DNA of 64,000 bases from Diploscapter coronatus (Eukaryota; Nematoda; Chromadorea; Rhabditida; Rhabditidae). The stretch covers positions 3,123,201 to 3,187,200 of the forward strand of contig OZ038422.1 in NCBI GenBank assembly GCA_964036155.1, in the 5' to 3' direction. The position numbers and the translations under genes were made by a program. This document shows positions 13,968-27,646 of the stretch, piece after piece (the stretch's first letter is position 1; each line of letters begins with the position of its first letter). The notes under the pieces are model-generated. The model was given only the letters and a program-made list of their open reading frames with translations, did no database searches and was not told the origin of the DNA.

Positions 13968-14123
13968 CTATACAATCCACTGATTACGTGTCATTATTTT
14001 GACAGATTTCCGCAAAAATTCTCTCAGTTCCGTCATAAACGCGTTTTCCCGGGTGAAAGTGGACCTTGTGCGCCACTTTTCCGGTAGATTATCGATAAAA
14101 ATGTGAGAGGAATTTATGACGCT
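13968..14123 (-). CDS. 52-codon coding-like open segment, unidentified
   Basis: The minus strand has an uninterrupted frame ending in TAG at 13968-13970. It reads IFIDNLPEKWRTR, then TRENAFMTELREFLRKS and a C-terminal IMTRNQWIV. Composition is protein-like and unlike the AT-rich flanks. No good acceptor precedes it (only ACTAAAG|C at about 14123), so it may be a decayed gene or retrocopy remnant. The plus strand of the same patch also has a short coding-like frame (14038-14097) after an acceptor CTCTCAG, so the strand is not certain. Confidence 0.25.
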   Translation of the reverse strand, partial: SVINSSHIFIDNLPEKWRTRSTFTRENAFMTELREFLRKSVKIMTRNQWIV

Positions 14124-14129
14124 TTAGTC

Positions 14130-17100
14130 GAGTGGAAGCAGACTTTGATTACGGAATGGGTGAATCAAGCAATAATTCGAAATTTGATCTCCAAAATATG
14201 CAGAACTAAGGAACAGTTTCGAATTTCGTATGGTATTTCATAAGACGGTACGTCAATTTTTCCAGGTTGAAATTGAAAAATGAAAATAATGACTAACGAA
14301 TCTAGTCTTGAACCCAAAATAATGAGTCAGATTTGAGAATGTAAACTCGAACAAAAAATGCCGCGTTTTGCAATTCGAAAACAAGAATAAACGTTGCAAG
14401 ACCAATGAATAATGATTGAATCGAAGGACGACTCGTTCTATCGGTGAATAATGCCTCGAATTATCTTAGCGGGTTTTGCTCGGTCCATTTTTCAAAGAGG
14501 TACGAAGGAGGATCTGTGGTGCAAATTGATGAGTGGGGATCGGCAAAACAAGGTTCGGGAAGGAAATTTAGTCGATCATCGAATTTTCGAGCAGTGGCCT
14601 GTTCGAAAGAATGTCGAAATAGCCTCAACAATGAAAAGGAACAAAGTCCTAAGTTCGGCGACGAGAAATATTCAATGATCAAGAATGACTTTCTAAGATT
14701 GCATAAAATTGGCGATAATTGCAAAACTATTCGCGATTATTTGAAAGTTTTAACAGGAAATTTAGAATGCTGACTTTTATAACTTTTTGTTCGGTCAAAA
14801 ACTACTTCGTCGCAGGACAAGGAAAGTAATGAAATTTTTGCAAAAACTAACGTGCCAAATAGAAAATTCATGAGATAAAAATAACTTTTTCGAGCACACA
14901 AAAGGAGTTCGAGTTTGGTAGCTGTGCATTGGTAAGTTCACAGACAATTAGGCTATTCTGAAAAATGATCTCTTTTATAATTCAGGGAGCGAATTCGGCA
15001 AAAATTTGCAGAAGCATTGCCTTTTTTAAAATTATTCTACAGTCCCTTTGCTTAAAAGTTAAGTAAACTTTTACAAAGAGTTTTTTTTTTTTTTGCAAAA
15101 ATAGGTTTAAAAATGTACATTGGTAAACTCATTCCCGACTAGACTATTCGACCAAATTCTCATTCCGCTTTCAAATTCCCCAGAGATTTTCCGAATCCCC
15201 GAAACTTTGAACGATAGGGGTTCATCGGAACATTCGCAAAGACGAGCTGGCCTATTTTAAAACTGGGGGTTTGGTTGCCCTTTTGTCGGTTATGAATCGA
15301 AAATCGCGAGGTATTGATGGAAATTCAATAGAACTATAATTTTGGCGCTTTCTGTTCGACGATTTCGACTGTTCAAGGAAACAAATCATGAGCCTACTCC
15401 AAGCTTTGTCACTATTATAATAAAAAAACCCTTTTGTCTCAAATTTTCATCAAACATTTGATGCAATGAATTCAAAGATCGAATTTTCAGTCGGAAAAGC
15501 AATCAAATGATTGTTTTCATCAGATTCTTCGAATTTTGTCGAGTTTTGCCAACTTTCACTCAAAAACTGTGCCCGATGTGATCAGTGAAATGATTCATGA
15601 AATTCGCCGTTTTTGCAAAAAGACCAATATTCGGAATGGAAAGAAATGGGAAATGATGACGTATTCAAAGGACACATCGTTCAATTGATTTGGATGGAAT
15701 GAGAATAGTAAACAAACGATGATATTTCAAGGCCTCATTGATGAAAAATGAAAAATTAGGGATCATAGATAAATCCAGAAATGCTTAAAATGATTCATAG
15801 TTAGAAATTTTCTAAAAAGAAAAATTTAGATCATAGAAAAAATACGTAATTCCAATTCAAATCAGACATTGTAGGAGACCAAAAAATTTGGAGATAATAA
15901 AAATCAGGAATAATAGCCAAAAGTCATTGTTAGAATTTTTAAAGTAGACCAAAATTTGAGATAGAACAAGAAATAATATAAAATATGACGAGATTGAAAA
16001 TTTTGAGGTCTATGTCATGAGTTTTTCTTGCTTTTCGAAACCTATTTAGTTTGGTCATGATGAGCAATTTAAAAAAAAATTTTCGCGATAATTTTCAAAA
16101 TTGCACCAATTATGAAAGATTACTCGTTTGACGTTATTTTTACGTAAATTTGACGTTCGGGTCACGGATAATCATGATAATTGCCCGAATAATTTACGAT
16201 GACGCTTCAAAATGAACCACTGAAATATTTTTATCCACAAGAGCGATTTATGCCCCTTTTCCTAAGAAGAAAACGATAAGCTTGGATTTTTTCTTAATTC
16301 CAACCAAAATGGGGAAAGATCGCCATCGAAAAGACCATCGATCATCAATCAAAGCCTTCTTCTTATAGCGTGCAAGTCTTTTTCAAAACGATCCTAGCCG
16401 AGGAAATAAATCAAATCTTTCCAACAGTTCTACGGATAAATTGGGTGAGTTTAAAAAATCAGAAACTTCTAAAATCTGCAAAGTTCCAGTTTTTATATAC
16501 AAATAATATCGAACTTTCACCAGATTTTTTTAAAACGATTTTTCTGATCCTCCGACCTATTTCCGAAAATGGGAGTCTTTTAAGGAATTCGCGCAGAATC
16601 TAAGCAAGGTTGATACGCGCGGAATAAAGTTTCATTTTTATTCCGTTCTCTCGAAAAAAAAAATACTGATTAAAAGTGACACGTCAGCTTGGTGGCTTAT
16701 ATGATCCGAAAAATGGTAGAATCACAAAAAACTAGCAAGACTTCCGAAACAAAGGACGAATTTAGAGAATTTCCACATGGAAAATGGAACCACGCATTTG
16801 ATGAGAATTAGACTATCCGAAGTGGCAAATTCTGACGATGAAGCTTTACTTCTTTTCTTTCTAATCTTAGCGATTTGATAGTAGGTTAAGAAATCAATTT
16901 ATCAAAAATGAAAGGTCTTCAAATTATGAAAAGAATTTTTGAAAGATAAGGACGATTTTCTCAAATTAAGAAATGATAAGAAGGTATTTGAGAACTTCCT
17001 AGGAAAAATGACTAATTTTTCATGTCAACAGAGGAGTTTGATTATTCTACGATAGGGATTTTCTTAATTTTAGATGTGAAAAATGAAAGGTTTCATATTT

Positions 17101-20100
17101 TAATAAGAAAAAAATCATGTTTTAGTCGAGTTTTTCGGTCAGCAAAGGCGAGATATCATAAATGTAATATTGATAAAAAGTCTCATGATCGTGTACGAAT
17201 TAATAGTTTAAGGCGGCGGTATTGGTAATTGTATATCAGAAAGTATCATATAATGAAGGATACGAGATTATAGAATGCTGTCTGAGATAAATCACGAAGA
17301 GATTCTTAGATGAGATCATCAGATGTAATGAAGCTAAGACTTTATCACAGTTAAGCGCAAAGTCTCTACACACATCTAATTTCACATAAGTTAAAGTACA
17401 GAGAATAGAAAATCATCGGAGATTATGCGAAACATGTTTTTTTTTTTTTTAAATTTAATGATAATGTTATGATTATGTCACGAATTATTTAGCGAGAAGT
17501 TTCTACATTATCAGTTTTCTCATCAAATAAGAGCCGGAAAATCATATGCGATAAATACTTATTAATTTTTAGATGGAGGGAGGAATCATAAAACGCAATG
17601 ATGAAGTTATGACTTCGTCAGGGCTAAGCACAAAATCTCTATACATTACATTTCGTAATCATTACTAATTCAATACGAAATGTAAAGTGACAAAGAGGGG
17701 AATTGGAACAAAGAAACTAAATGATTATTTTCGACTTCTTATCGAACAACACGGATATTTGATCTTTGGAGCAGAGGCCGATTCTACTTTATCATTCTCA
17801 TCACGAGGTATAATTATGCAGCCATAACGATGAGATCATCTTTGCATAGAACAATGAGTGATCAAAATCAAATTTAGGTTTTGCTGATAATTTTCGATCA
17901 CAGAGAAATTAGAATGTTTTTTTTTCTAAATGTGAACTCTGATGATGCATATTTCAAAAATCCTACTGTTCAATTGAAATGTGATGCTTGAATGAGCATC
18001 ATATCAATGAAGAAGAACCAAAGCGTATAGAAATCGATCGAAAAACGTTAGAGACATGATTCAAATACGAAATTCAATGTATTTTTAATGAAATTTGTTA
18101 TTTCGGATTTCGAGTTTGTGGACTTAATACTCGTTCGAAAGTGTGTGACTTTTATTTTTGTTAGACAAGAAAATGAACGATTATTTGAATAGGTATCGTT
18201 AGATGATCAAAGATTATTAGTATATTTAGACAGGAAAAGATTGTAAGAGGATCAGAAATAAAAGAAATGGTATGGGGAAATGGGAGGATAAAAGAATTAG
18301 AAAATTGTTAACTAATGTGAAAAATATATGAACAAGAATAAAAAATTTACGAAATGTTATGGAAAGATATAGAAAAAAGCAAATAAAAGTTGGATAAATA
18401 GCATGGAAGAATATAGGAAAAGAAGCTTAAAGTAGAAAATAGTAAGAATATTGAAGAGGAAAAAGATCACGAAAATGCACAAATATTGTACAGATCCGCT
18501 CATTTCTACTTTGCGTTTCTCCCTACTGTGAACATCATGTGATGTGGTTCGATTGGATTGAAACAATGCATAGGACCATCGAAATGCCGAAAGCAAATAA
18601 TGCTCATAATAGCTGAGATTTTTGGAATAAAAGATTACGTTGGTTTTTGTCATTTCTGAAAATCTTTCCTGACTATTTGTAGAAAACTACTGAGTCAGAT
18701 AGTATAGTATAATGAAGATATAGCAGAACATAGAAAATGTTTGAGTTTTCTCGAAACACGTTTAATCGAAATGTTAAAATGATGAGATATGAGTATCATC
18801 AAATTATGAAATACTTGATATGGGTTGATTGGAAAAATCATCACTACGAAGTTGGCTTAAGATAAAAGACTATTTGGTCTACAGTACTACACCAAATCCA
18901 AAAATAGCCATCAAGAACTATTTTAGTAGTAAATAAACATTGTCGAACTTTTGCTGGACTACAAAAATCGTCGGTAAACTTTCCACTGTGACACTTTAAA
19001 ATCGTTAACGCGTTGTTATGAATGCGTGTTCTATTTTTACCGAAATGAAAAATTCATCGAAAACTCGATGAAATAATTCGTCAAATTTCGGCAGAAAAAT
19101 GATTTGCTATTAACTTCAGCTGGCTTGTGATATTTTTATCACAAATAATGTGATCTTAGAGACTGAAAATGCGCTTCGAGAAAAATTGAGACGACTATTC
19201 GAAAATTAATGATCATGATCAGAAAAAGATAACTTTAAGGGGTTCGGATAGAATTAAAAGTTTTCTGATAAGCTTTTACAATTGGTTTTTGATCTTTTTC
19301 CTCGTGTTAATTCGCCGAGATCTAATTATGTTAACACTGATTATTCTCTCCCTTGGATGTCAGAAGATCAAGAAAAATCGTATAAAAGACGTGCATTTTT
19401 CCGTAGATCAAAAGTCGAGTGAAACTCAGTTTTTCGTCGCTTTTTACTCGAATTTCAGCTTGAATGATAGGAATTCAGTCAAATGACCAAGAAAGAGCTA
19501 TATTTTCGAGTAGAAGATTCTCGTGATTTCGGTAAATTTTCCAGCATCGGGTCATTAATTTCGTTGATCACAGAACGCGAATTATTTTCGACCTTCGCAA
19601 TTTCCTTTCTGCCCGCAAACAGTATATGAATTTTCATTTTCATTCGCGAACTTAATGAATTCGAAAGTCTATGTGATAAGATTAAATTTAGCAAATGGGA
19701 AATTAATCACTTATCATTTGCCTTTTTGAAGGGTACAGGTTTTAGAATAGAAGATCAAAAATTAATATGGGTAGGGCAATTAGAAATAAGGTTATTTTCG
19801 GAAAGTTCATTAAAATTGAAGGAGAATATACTAGAGTTACTCATTTTGAAAGAAATAACAAAAAAATTTCAATAAAAGAGAAAATAATAGGTGTTAGTAC
19901 ATTTTAAGAATAAAGCAATTATTTGAAAGTTCACCCACTTTGAAAGGGAAAAAATCGTGATTAATGCGGAAAAATCGGAAGCAAACAAATTTTTCAATAG
20001 AAAGCTAAAGATTATGACCATCCAGAATAATAAAAATAAAAGTGCAATTGGTCTGCTAAAATAAAATAACAGTCGGAAGGAAATACGTGTGCAAAAAGTG

Positions 20101-22619
20101 CATTTTCAGAACACCAAAAGTAAAACGAGGCAATTTTTTGGAAACCGTGCAAAATTAATGACTTTTTAAGCGAAAACAAAGCAAGTGCATGAGTCAGAAA
20201 ATCTGTTTTGAATTTTGGGATCTTTCATTTTAAAGGGTCTGGATTGATTCCGAGAAAGCATGATATTTTGCAGAGTGGATGATTACAAGATCTTAGAATT
20301 GGGACTTTTCTACAGAGATTAGTAGCATGATTGCAAAATGTTTCGTGATATTTTTCAAGTTAAAAAGAATTTTCTATTTTGTGTATTGCTGCGGGGATTA
20401 TAGCTAGAATTACAGTAGACTTTGAAATGAAAGAACTTCGCTAATTCAGGGATAAAAATATCGCAGAAAATGTATCTATTATGCAGAAGAAATTCGACTG
20501 AATTATGAAAATGAAAGATTAAAAAGACAATAGCGCTATCATTATGCATAGACAACGATATACAAGAGCTAGGTAAGAGATCACAGAATAAAGTGCATTG
20601 GAGCAGAGAATTAAAGAGAAGGAAAGTGAAGAAATAGTACGAATAATGAATAGAGAAAATTAATAATAGCGGGTTCAAAAATCAAAGAACTCGCACTTTC
20701 TAGTTAGAATGCACTTTTAAGAATGATATATCTCAACCATTTTTCTCCCATTATTCTTTATAAATGGGAAAATTTAGATTGATCTAGCTACGTGCATTTT
20801 TAAAAACGAACTAAGAAAGAGCGAAAAGTGAAGAATGGGACAAATTTGATAGAAATTGACAAATAGAAAGATGCATCTGGAGAACGAACGATAGAAAGTC
20901 GAGCAAAATGGAGCTTAGTTTAAGGAGAAATTATTTTTAATAATAGGAAATTTCTAGAAACCCATAGAAAAAATCGATCAAAACTATGACGGAACTAACT
21001 TTTAACGAACTAAAAGTAATGGGAGATTTTCAATTTAAAATTTTTCTGAGGCATAATGTTGAAGGGCAACAAATCGAATAAATTCAGTCGGATTATGCAG
21101 TATTATCGAGAAAATATTCGATTTGAAATTGTCAAAATACAAAGTGCGAATTTTGTATTCAGAATGAACGAAAGAAGTATCATAAGATCAAGACGGGAAA
21201 TGTCCGAATTATGCCATAAATGGCAGGGCGAATAATGGCTAAGGAGATAGAGGGTCCGGCCTGCTACAGGACAAAGATAACCTAGACGGTTGATGAGGGA
21301 GAGAGCAGAGCATAAAATGCAGGGGCAGATCAAAAGATCATGGATTGGTGCCAAATCAGGAGATGTTGGCCAGCAAACTCGATTAATGATCACTCGATCG
21401 TGTCCATTAGCGAAGAATTTGCAAAATTCGGTGAGCGTTTCAAAGGCCTATTACCGCACCTCAATGTTAGACGCCTTTTAGTTACTATTATTTTACTTCC
21501 CTTTTTTACGTGCTAAAAATATATTATCTTGCTCCCATGCTTCAATACAGGCGAGAGGGATTCTCCCCTCAAGGAAAATAAACGAGACAAAAGGGAGAAG
21601 GGTGTCACGCCGTCTGGAATATTTCTTTGCGGGACGTTTATTTTGGGGGTAAGGAGGCGTGGTTTGCCTTAGTTAATGAGCATGATAATGTGATTATGGA
21701 TTATCATATATCATACAATTTCAATTCCGACCAAGTAAAAATTTTAAATAAAATTTGTTTCGATCGAATTAATGAAAAGTCTGAGCAAAGAGAAGACCGA
21801 AAGGTCATGAATTGACGCAAAATCACCGAACAAATGAACTTTGATCCGACTTGCTCTACCAAATTACGGACAAATGCACTCGAGAATTGAGTGGATTTGG
21901 GGCGGGTCACCGTACGCCACTCAGAAAATGACTGCAAATGTCTAGAAAAATTCATGAGATAAACAATGACGAGGATATAATTGACTAGATTTTAGTCCGT
22001 GATTTTTAATATGGCAAAATTTAAGTTTGTTTGAAAAAAAATCAATTTCGATCAATCGCCCTAAATCTTGGGTTATAAAAAAAAACAATATAAATCCTGA
22101 TTTATAAATAAGCAATAGAGAAGAATCATGAATTCGACTCCAAAATAAGCCATGAAATTCACGATATAGTTTGAATGAAATGACGCAAATTTGACTAATG
22201 AAAGAAGTGTTAGAAGTACGGAAGTTCCTTAGCAAGAATGACGAGGAATTCGTTCAACTTGGACTAGAATGTTGAACTACGTGAGTTTACAAACTTTTGT
22301 TTACCAAATGTATGAATGAGACATTACGACTTGATCTATGATGAAATTTTGCGGCTGATCTATTTTAAAATGAGAATACAGGTATGCCAATCTAAGTCGG
22401 GAAAGAGTGTGTAAGTGGACTTGAAAATGCGTGAAACATACAAGTAATTTTCATTCTTTTGTGGTGTTTTATATCACTAAAGATTCTATCTAACCAATTT
22501 AGTAATTTGAGAATTATTTCGAAATACTCTAAGGTTAGAATATTTGTAATGACTACCAATTGTGTCGTAAATATAGATTTTATTGATATTTTTATACGAA
22601 ATCTCAGGTTTACTCACTT
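14130..22619. other. Long AT-rich non-coding stretch with weak internal repeat
   Basis: I could accept no gene. 14.44-14.77 kb has overlapping ORFs on both strands (up to 109 codons) without matching features. 17325-17371 and 17600-17644 share a diverged direct repeat (core TAAGC.CAAA.TCTCTA). 21.2-21.66 kb is less AT-rich, with a GC-box-like GGAGGCGTGG near 21652-21661. The rest shows regularly spaced A/T runs. Confidence 0.4.
22579..22584 (-). terminator. Poly(A) signal AATAAA (minus strand)
   Basis: TTTATT on the plus strand reads AATAAA on the minus strand, about 36 nt beyond the stop codon of the 4-TM gene (22620-22622). The position is right for its 3' end and supports the choice of terminal exon. 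Confidence 0.55.
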
Positions 22620-25600
22620 TTACTGGTTGCTGTGTTTTTCGTCAGCCACTGGGGTTGCAGTAGGGATGAACTGGTCATAGTTGTTGATCTTGCTTCGATG
22701 AAAATTAATCGATAACAGAACAGAACGGGCAATCAGTCCACTGAAAAACAATACGATAGTATCGAAATGGGTAATCGAATAAAAAAGTATGCTTCAAGGA
22801 AAGGGATATAAAATTTAGTATATAAATCGATAATATATTGAAGACATGCAATAATTTAGAAAACCTGAATCAGAAATATTTTTCAAATATTCTACTCGAT
22901 TTAAACGTGATCAGAGAACAATTAAATAAAAGATGTATCAAAGTGGACAGGAAAATTCCGAAACGTGAAATGATCAAGTTTAGAAGCCCGCATTTTCAAA
23001 ATTACTTCTAGAGTAAAATGAATTCCGAAAACGTTTGCTTGAAATGTTCAAAATACCACGAAACGCGTTACAAGTGTTTTCGCGTGATTCCGAGTAATTC
23101 TGGACTTTTCCGCAACGCACATTTTTTCAATGCGCATTTTTTCTCGTCTTTCATCTTCTTATTTCTTTTCACGTCCGTTTCGCATACTTTCCATTATTTC
23201 GTTGCTGCATTTTCGCGTATTCAAAGTGCTTTCTGTAGTAAAATTGTGAACGTAGGTACGCAATATAGAAATGAGTCAAAAACGGAATACGCACAAATTG
23301 CGCATCAGTCTAAAAATGGAAACACATCGTACAGCACCTTTAGAACTGTCATGGCGAAAAATACCCATTCAAAACTCGTCTCGAAAATTCAACCGTTTTC
23401 AGGGAATTTTTCAAATTTCAGGAACGAAAATGCATTTCCGCTTTGAATGCGGAACTATTTTTGTCATTAATTAAAAATTAGAATTTAGGCGATATTAAAA
23501 TTTATTTCACAATATTAAAAATTCGATTCGTTGAATTTGGGGAGGTTGAAAATGGAAATGATGGTCGGAAATAGCGAATGCCTTTCCATATTTAGTTTGG
23601 AATTGTTGATCGAATTATGAGCGGCCCTTTCTCGATTGGGGAAATGACAAGGGAGAATTGAGACATCCACGAGGCTTTCTCGGTGCCGATTTTCGATTTT
23701 CATCGAGCAGCGATCGCAGTGCCGTTCCGCGTTCGACGACAGGTGCGGAAAAATACAGCTATTCTGAAAATTATCGTCATTGTTTTAGTTTGGAAACCGA
23801 ATGACACCCAGACAAAATAGGGTAGAGAAAGGTGGGGTATAAAATCTCTTCTCTTACTATATAGTTGTTTTGCGTCATGATATTATGGGCTTTCCAAATG
23901 GTCAATGTTTATTGATAGCTTGTTTGTTTCTTTTATTTTTTGGATGATTGAATTGAATTTTTTCATTATCTTAGAATAGATTCAAAGTTCCAAGTATGGG
24001 AAAAAATTCATTTGCGAAGTTGAATCATACTTTTCCGAGCTCCAATAATCAAACTCTAAAAATTCGAAACAATTGATATGCCTTCTCTAAACAATAAACA
24101 ATTCAGATCAAAGTGACAGTGTTCGTTATTTTTATTTCTGCAAATTTGTGCTATTTGAAAGAAATTATGTTTCAGCGATCAAGCATATCGCATTTCAGAA
24201 AGTCAATTTCTAATTAAACTGGCACACCAGACACCACAACATGTATTGGAAAATCTAATTTTACCTACCTCGCAAAAAGCAGCAGTCCGAATCCATTTGT
24301 AAGCACGCAGACAAGTGCCGGGTAGATGTTGAGGTCCTGCTCGTGAGCGAATATCGTCAGAATCAACGTGTACCACAGGAGCACAAATTGAAGGCCTTTG
24401 ACGATATAAATCCGACGTTGGAATTGGCTGAGCTCACTAAAATAGTCAAATTTTGAGCTTTTTGCATTTTTATCCCTAAGTTACCCTTACTCTCTTGTAT
24501 TTTTGCCTCCTTTTTCCCTTCCCCTTGCTCTTTTTCAGAAAAGGAGGTAAAAAGTACAAGAGGCCGAATTTGGTTATTTCGAATCTAACAATACAAGCGC
24601 ATTTTAAAATAAATGCATTCATTGCCTATGATCATTCTTGGAAATTATCAATTTTGAAAAGTTCAATTTGATGATGAAACATTGATTACTAACCAAAAAT
24701 GCCGGTACAACGCCGAGTAATCCAAGTCTTTGGTGAGTAAGCCATTTGAGTGGTAATTATTCTCACAACAGCACAGGAATCCGATGACGTATGCTGTCAT
24801 GAATAGTAATGCAGCTATGCATAAACTGAACAACACAAGTTTGGGGAAAGCAATAAAATTTCAGTGCCTCGATAAAATCAGTACGATCAGAGGAAATGTA
24901 AACTGTAGACTAGACTGCAATCCTTCATAATTCGTTGCCTGGGACCAAATGTGGGATGCAAAAGTCGCCAGCGTAGTTAGCAGAAATAAGATGCTGTACC
25001 AAACTGGCATCGTGTACCTAGCTGCTGGTAGAGATCGAACGTTTAGATCTAAAATACACGAATCATTCAAATGTATATGGCTGATGCCCAAATCTGAGAG
25101 GTCGAAAATGAGGGGAAAAGAAGCGATTTTAGGTCAGTCTCTCTTTTTCACGTGCTATTTCTCGATTTCCTAACCACTAAAAATAACTGCACCTCCCAGA
25201 TTTCGGCATCAACAATATACTGAATTAAATTCTGATTAGCATATGGTATCTTCAGAAAAATTTATTGCAGATTAAAGTTCAGCAATTTAAATTGGAAATT
25301 ACTTTTCTTCAACGTGACAATTCTCGTGGCATAGTTTTATTTTTGTGTTTTCTAACCTGACTTATGCTGATTCGAAAAATTCGCCGATGAGTAGTGTTTC
25401 ATGAAGGCTATCCTCAACAACCAAGGTTTTTTCGCGTGAAATTGCAAGTAATCATTTTCGTCGTTGCGCATCGTTTCGACTACTTTCGTCATTGGGACCT
25501 AGATTTCTTTTATTCGAGTTTCAACGAGATTTCGACCTGTATCCTCTCGGGTCCAATGTGCGACGTTAGATTTATGAAGCATTCATCGGTAAGAACCCCT

Positions 25601-26473
25601 TCTCTGACTAGATTCAACAAAGCACGCTTTTGATGCTTGTCCATGTCCTTGATGTAGTCGTGGATCACTCTTTGAGAATATTCACGCTGAAAATACGTTT
25701 CTCAAAAATCCAGAAAGCAAGATGCAAAGTTATTTAACGATATTGCTGGACGACTATATTCGTCTATTTTAAATAGAAATTATCATGTTTAAAAATGACA
25801 TTTCTAATCGAGCTTATCGGATCGTGCCGATACATCGAATAAGAATGTTCAGGATCTTCAACTTCAGAATTAATCATATCGCCACCAGGATCTAAAATAC
25901 TCATTTTTCAAATCATATTCTAGAAAGTCTACTTGAATGAATCCACTTCGGCCAGTTTCCACCGATTTCTCGAAGAAACTCACTGATAGTTATTGGGACG
26001 ACGACGTAATCGATCGAGATGTTTCTGTAAGATAAAATATGTGAATTTGAAAAGTTGTCGTTTAGTATTCTGTACTATTTCAAGCACTACTTCATTTCGC
26101 CACTTTATTTTGAAATAAAATTTAAGAGATTATACTATCTTTGATACTGAAAGCCTCTTTCTGAAAACTTTGCCTCTTTAATTAGTGAAAATATTCAAAT
26201 GGAAGAGCAGTTATCGAATTTCCTCTCTGACAACATCCACCACTTTGAAACTAGTCTATGAAACTTGAATACTTACTGCATATTCATGTGTAGCACCGTA
26301 TTCTCAGTCAACAATCCATCTCTGACTGGAGTGAGCAGTTTTTTGATTTCATTCTTCGGCAGCCGTTTGATGTAGTTTACCATCATCTCCCTCGAGTTCA
26401 TGTAGCCATATAAATTCGAGGATGACGCGAATTGTGACCCGTCGTCGATTGGGTTCGGACTTGGAAGCGACAT
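22620..26473 (-). CDS. Four-TM protein with two homologous N-terminal repeats, family unknown (396 aa)
   Basis: Exons (minus): 26277-26473, 25933-26024, 25800-25891, 25537-25686, 25357-25498, 24904-25048, 24694-24825, 24269-24436, 22620-22692; all phases match. Residues ~28-97 and ~129-195 are repeats of one domain: YIKRLPKNEIKKLL...VRDGLLTEN versus YIKDMDKHQKRALL...VREGVLTDE, each followed by a VPIT/VPMT segment. Four hydrophobic helices follow, at about 240-260 (VWYSILFLLTTLATFASHIW), 274-292, 331-347 and 353-370. The tail ends ADEKHSNQ. No signal peptide is seen, so the repeats are probably cytosolic. The start Met (MSLPSPNPIDD) lies 23 nt inside an exon whose acceptor TTTCAG could be a trans-splice site; an upstream exon is not excluded. 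Odd features are a 38-nt intron (25499-25536) and a weak GAAG acceptor for the last exon. I do not recognise the family; function unknown. Confidence 0.8.
24492..24562. repeat. Short inverted repeat in intron of the 4-TM gene
   Basis: CTCTTGTATTTTTGCCTCC (24492-24510) is matched by the reverse complement of 24544-24562 with two mismatches; arms are about 24 bp around a ~23-bp pyrimidine-rich loop. It lies in the intron 24437-24693. It could be a tiny MITE or simply a transcript hairpin. Confidence 0.6.
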
Positions 26474-27646
26474 TTCTCTATAAGGTACGCTTACCTGAAA
26501 TGAGGAAATGAGGTAAGCGTCAAGAATAGTCTCTAAAATTAGATCCGATTTTTGAAAACATCGAAGCATATATAAGACGGTTTGTAAAATACAACACGAC
26601 GGCACGCTACGGCATTATATGCAAGAGACCTTTTTCGATGGTATATTATTTTGAAATTTAATAAAAAAAAACAAATTAAAACTTCCTAGCGTGAAAATTG
26701 TTCAATAAAATGACACGTTCTTCAATTTTTGACTGCTTGCACGTTGTGCAGATCCTTATCTGAAATTCGCGAGTGCATAAAAACGCCTATAATTATTCCA
26801 GAATTCCCTCGTTCAGCGCTTCAAAGCGACGCATAAAAGTCGTTTCGAAAATTTTATATCCGTTTTAAGACCTTCCAACGCACACAACCAAAACGATGTA
26901 TAAAATAGGGTGTACCCAGAAAATTCACAAGTTTTTGACCTAATAGCGTAATGAAGTCTAGTTTTATGCCAGTATAAAATGCGCGAGAGAAAACATTGTT
27001 GATTGATCCTCAGAAATATTCCTAAAAAGAATAAATGACGAAGCCAAGATATTAGCGATATTCTTTCAAATAAATCAATACAGAAAAAAATTATCAACAA
27101 AACAATTCAGTAGCCAAAAGGTGCCGAAAAAGCTTGACGTTAATTATCAGTCTTATCTAATGAACTAAATTTTCTGGATCATAAAAATACGCACTGATCA
27201 AGTAGTCAGCTGCGCTATTACGTCTCATTGAATTTTTGCTACTGATAATCTTATTCGGCATTCGAAGAAAAGTGATTTTCATGTGCAAAAATATCTAGAA
27301 AACAATTTAGTCGGATGAAATAAAGTGTCAAAGTTGATTTTTCGCCACTAATAATCAGACTTGGAAGTAGGATCGGGTTAAAAGTGGCAAGTCCGCTAAT
27401 AACCGGAGTAGCATGACCTGTTTATATTACTAACATGCAAATCAATGCAGCTTACATAAAAAGACCAAGTCAAGAAATTTGCTTTCTAAATTAGTGATTT
27501 AAAAATCTTCAGAATTTATCATTTTCAAAATTTAATCTGCTTCAAAAATTATAAACATGCAGTCATGATAACAATGGTCATAAGTATACTATTCGAGAAA
27601 ATATTTCAAGCATTCGCTAGATATGTTACGAAAGATATTTTTTCAG
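26474..27646. other. Intergenic, no gene supported
   Basis: Between the 4-TM gene start and an orphan plus-strand exon. The minus ORF at 26813-27100 is Phe/Leu-rich and lacks splice support, so I treat it as chance. Confidence 0.4.

Noticed and set aside
23018..23446. 142-codon plus ORF with an N-terminal C-x2-C-x9-C
   Set aside because: It lies within the last intron of the minus-strand 4-TM gene, has a Phe/Ser/His-rich composition and no recognisable domain. It could be a real intronless gene, but the evidence is too thin.
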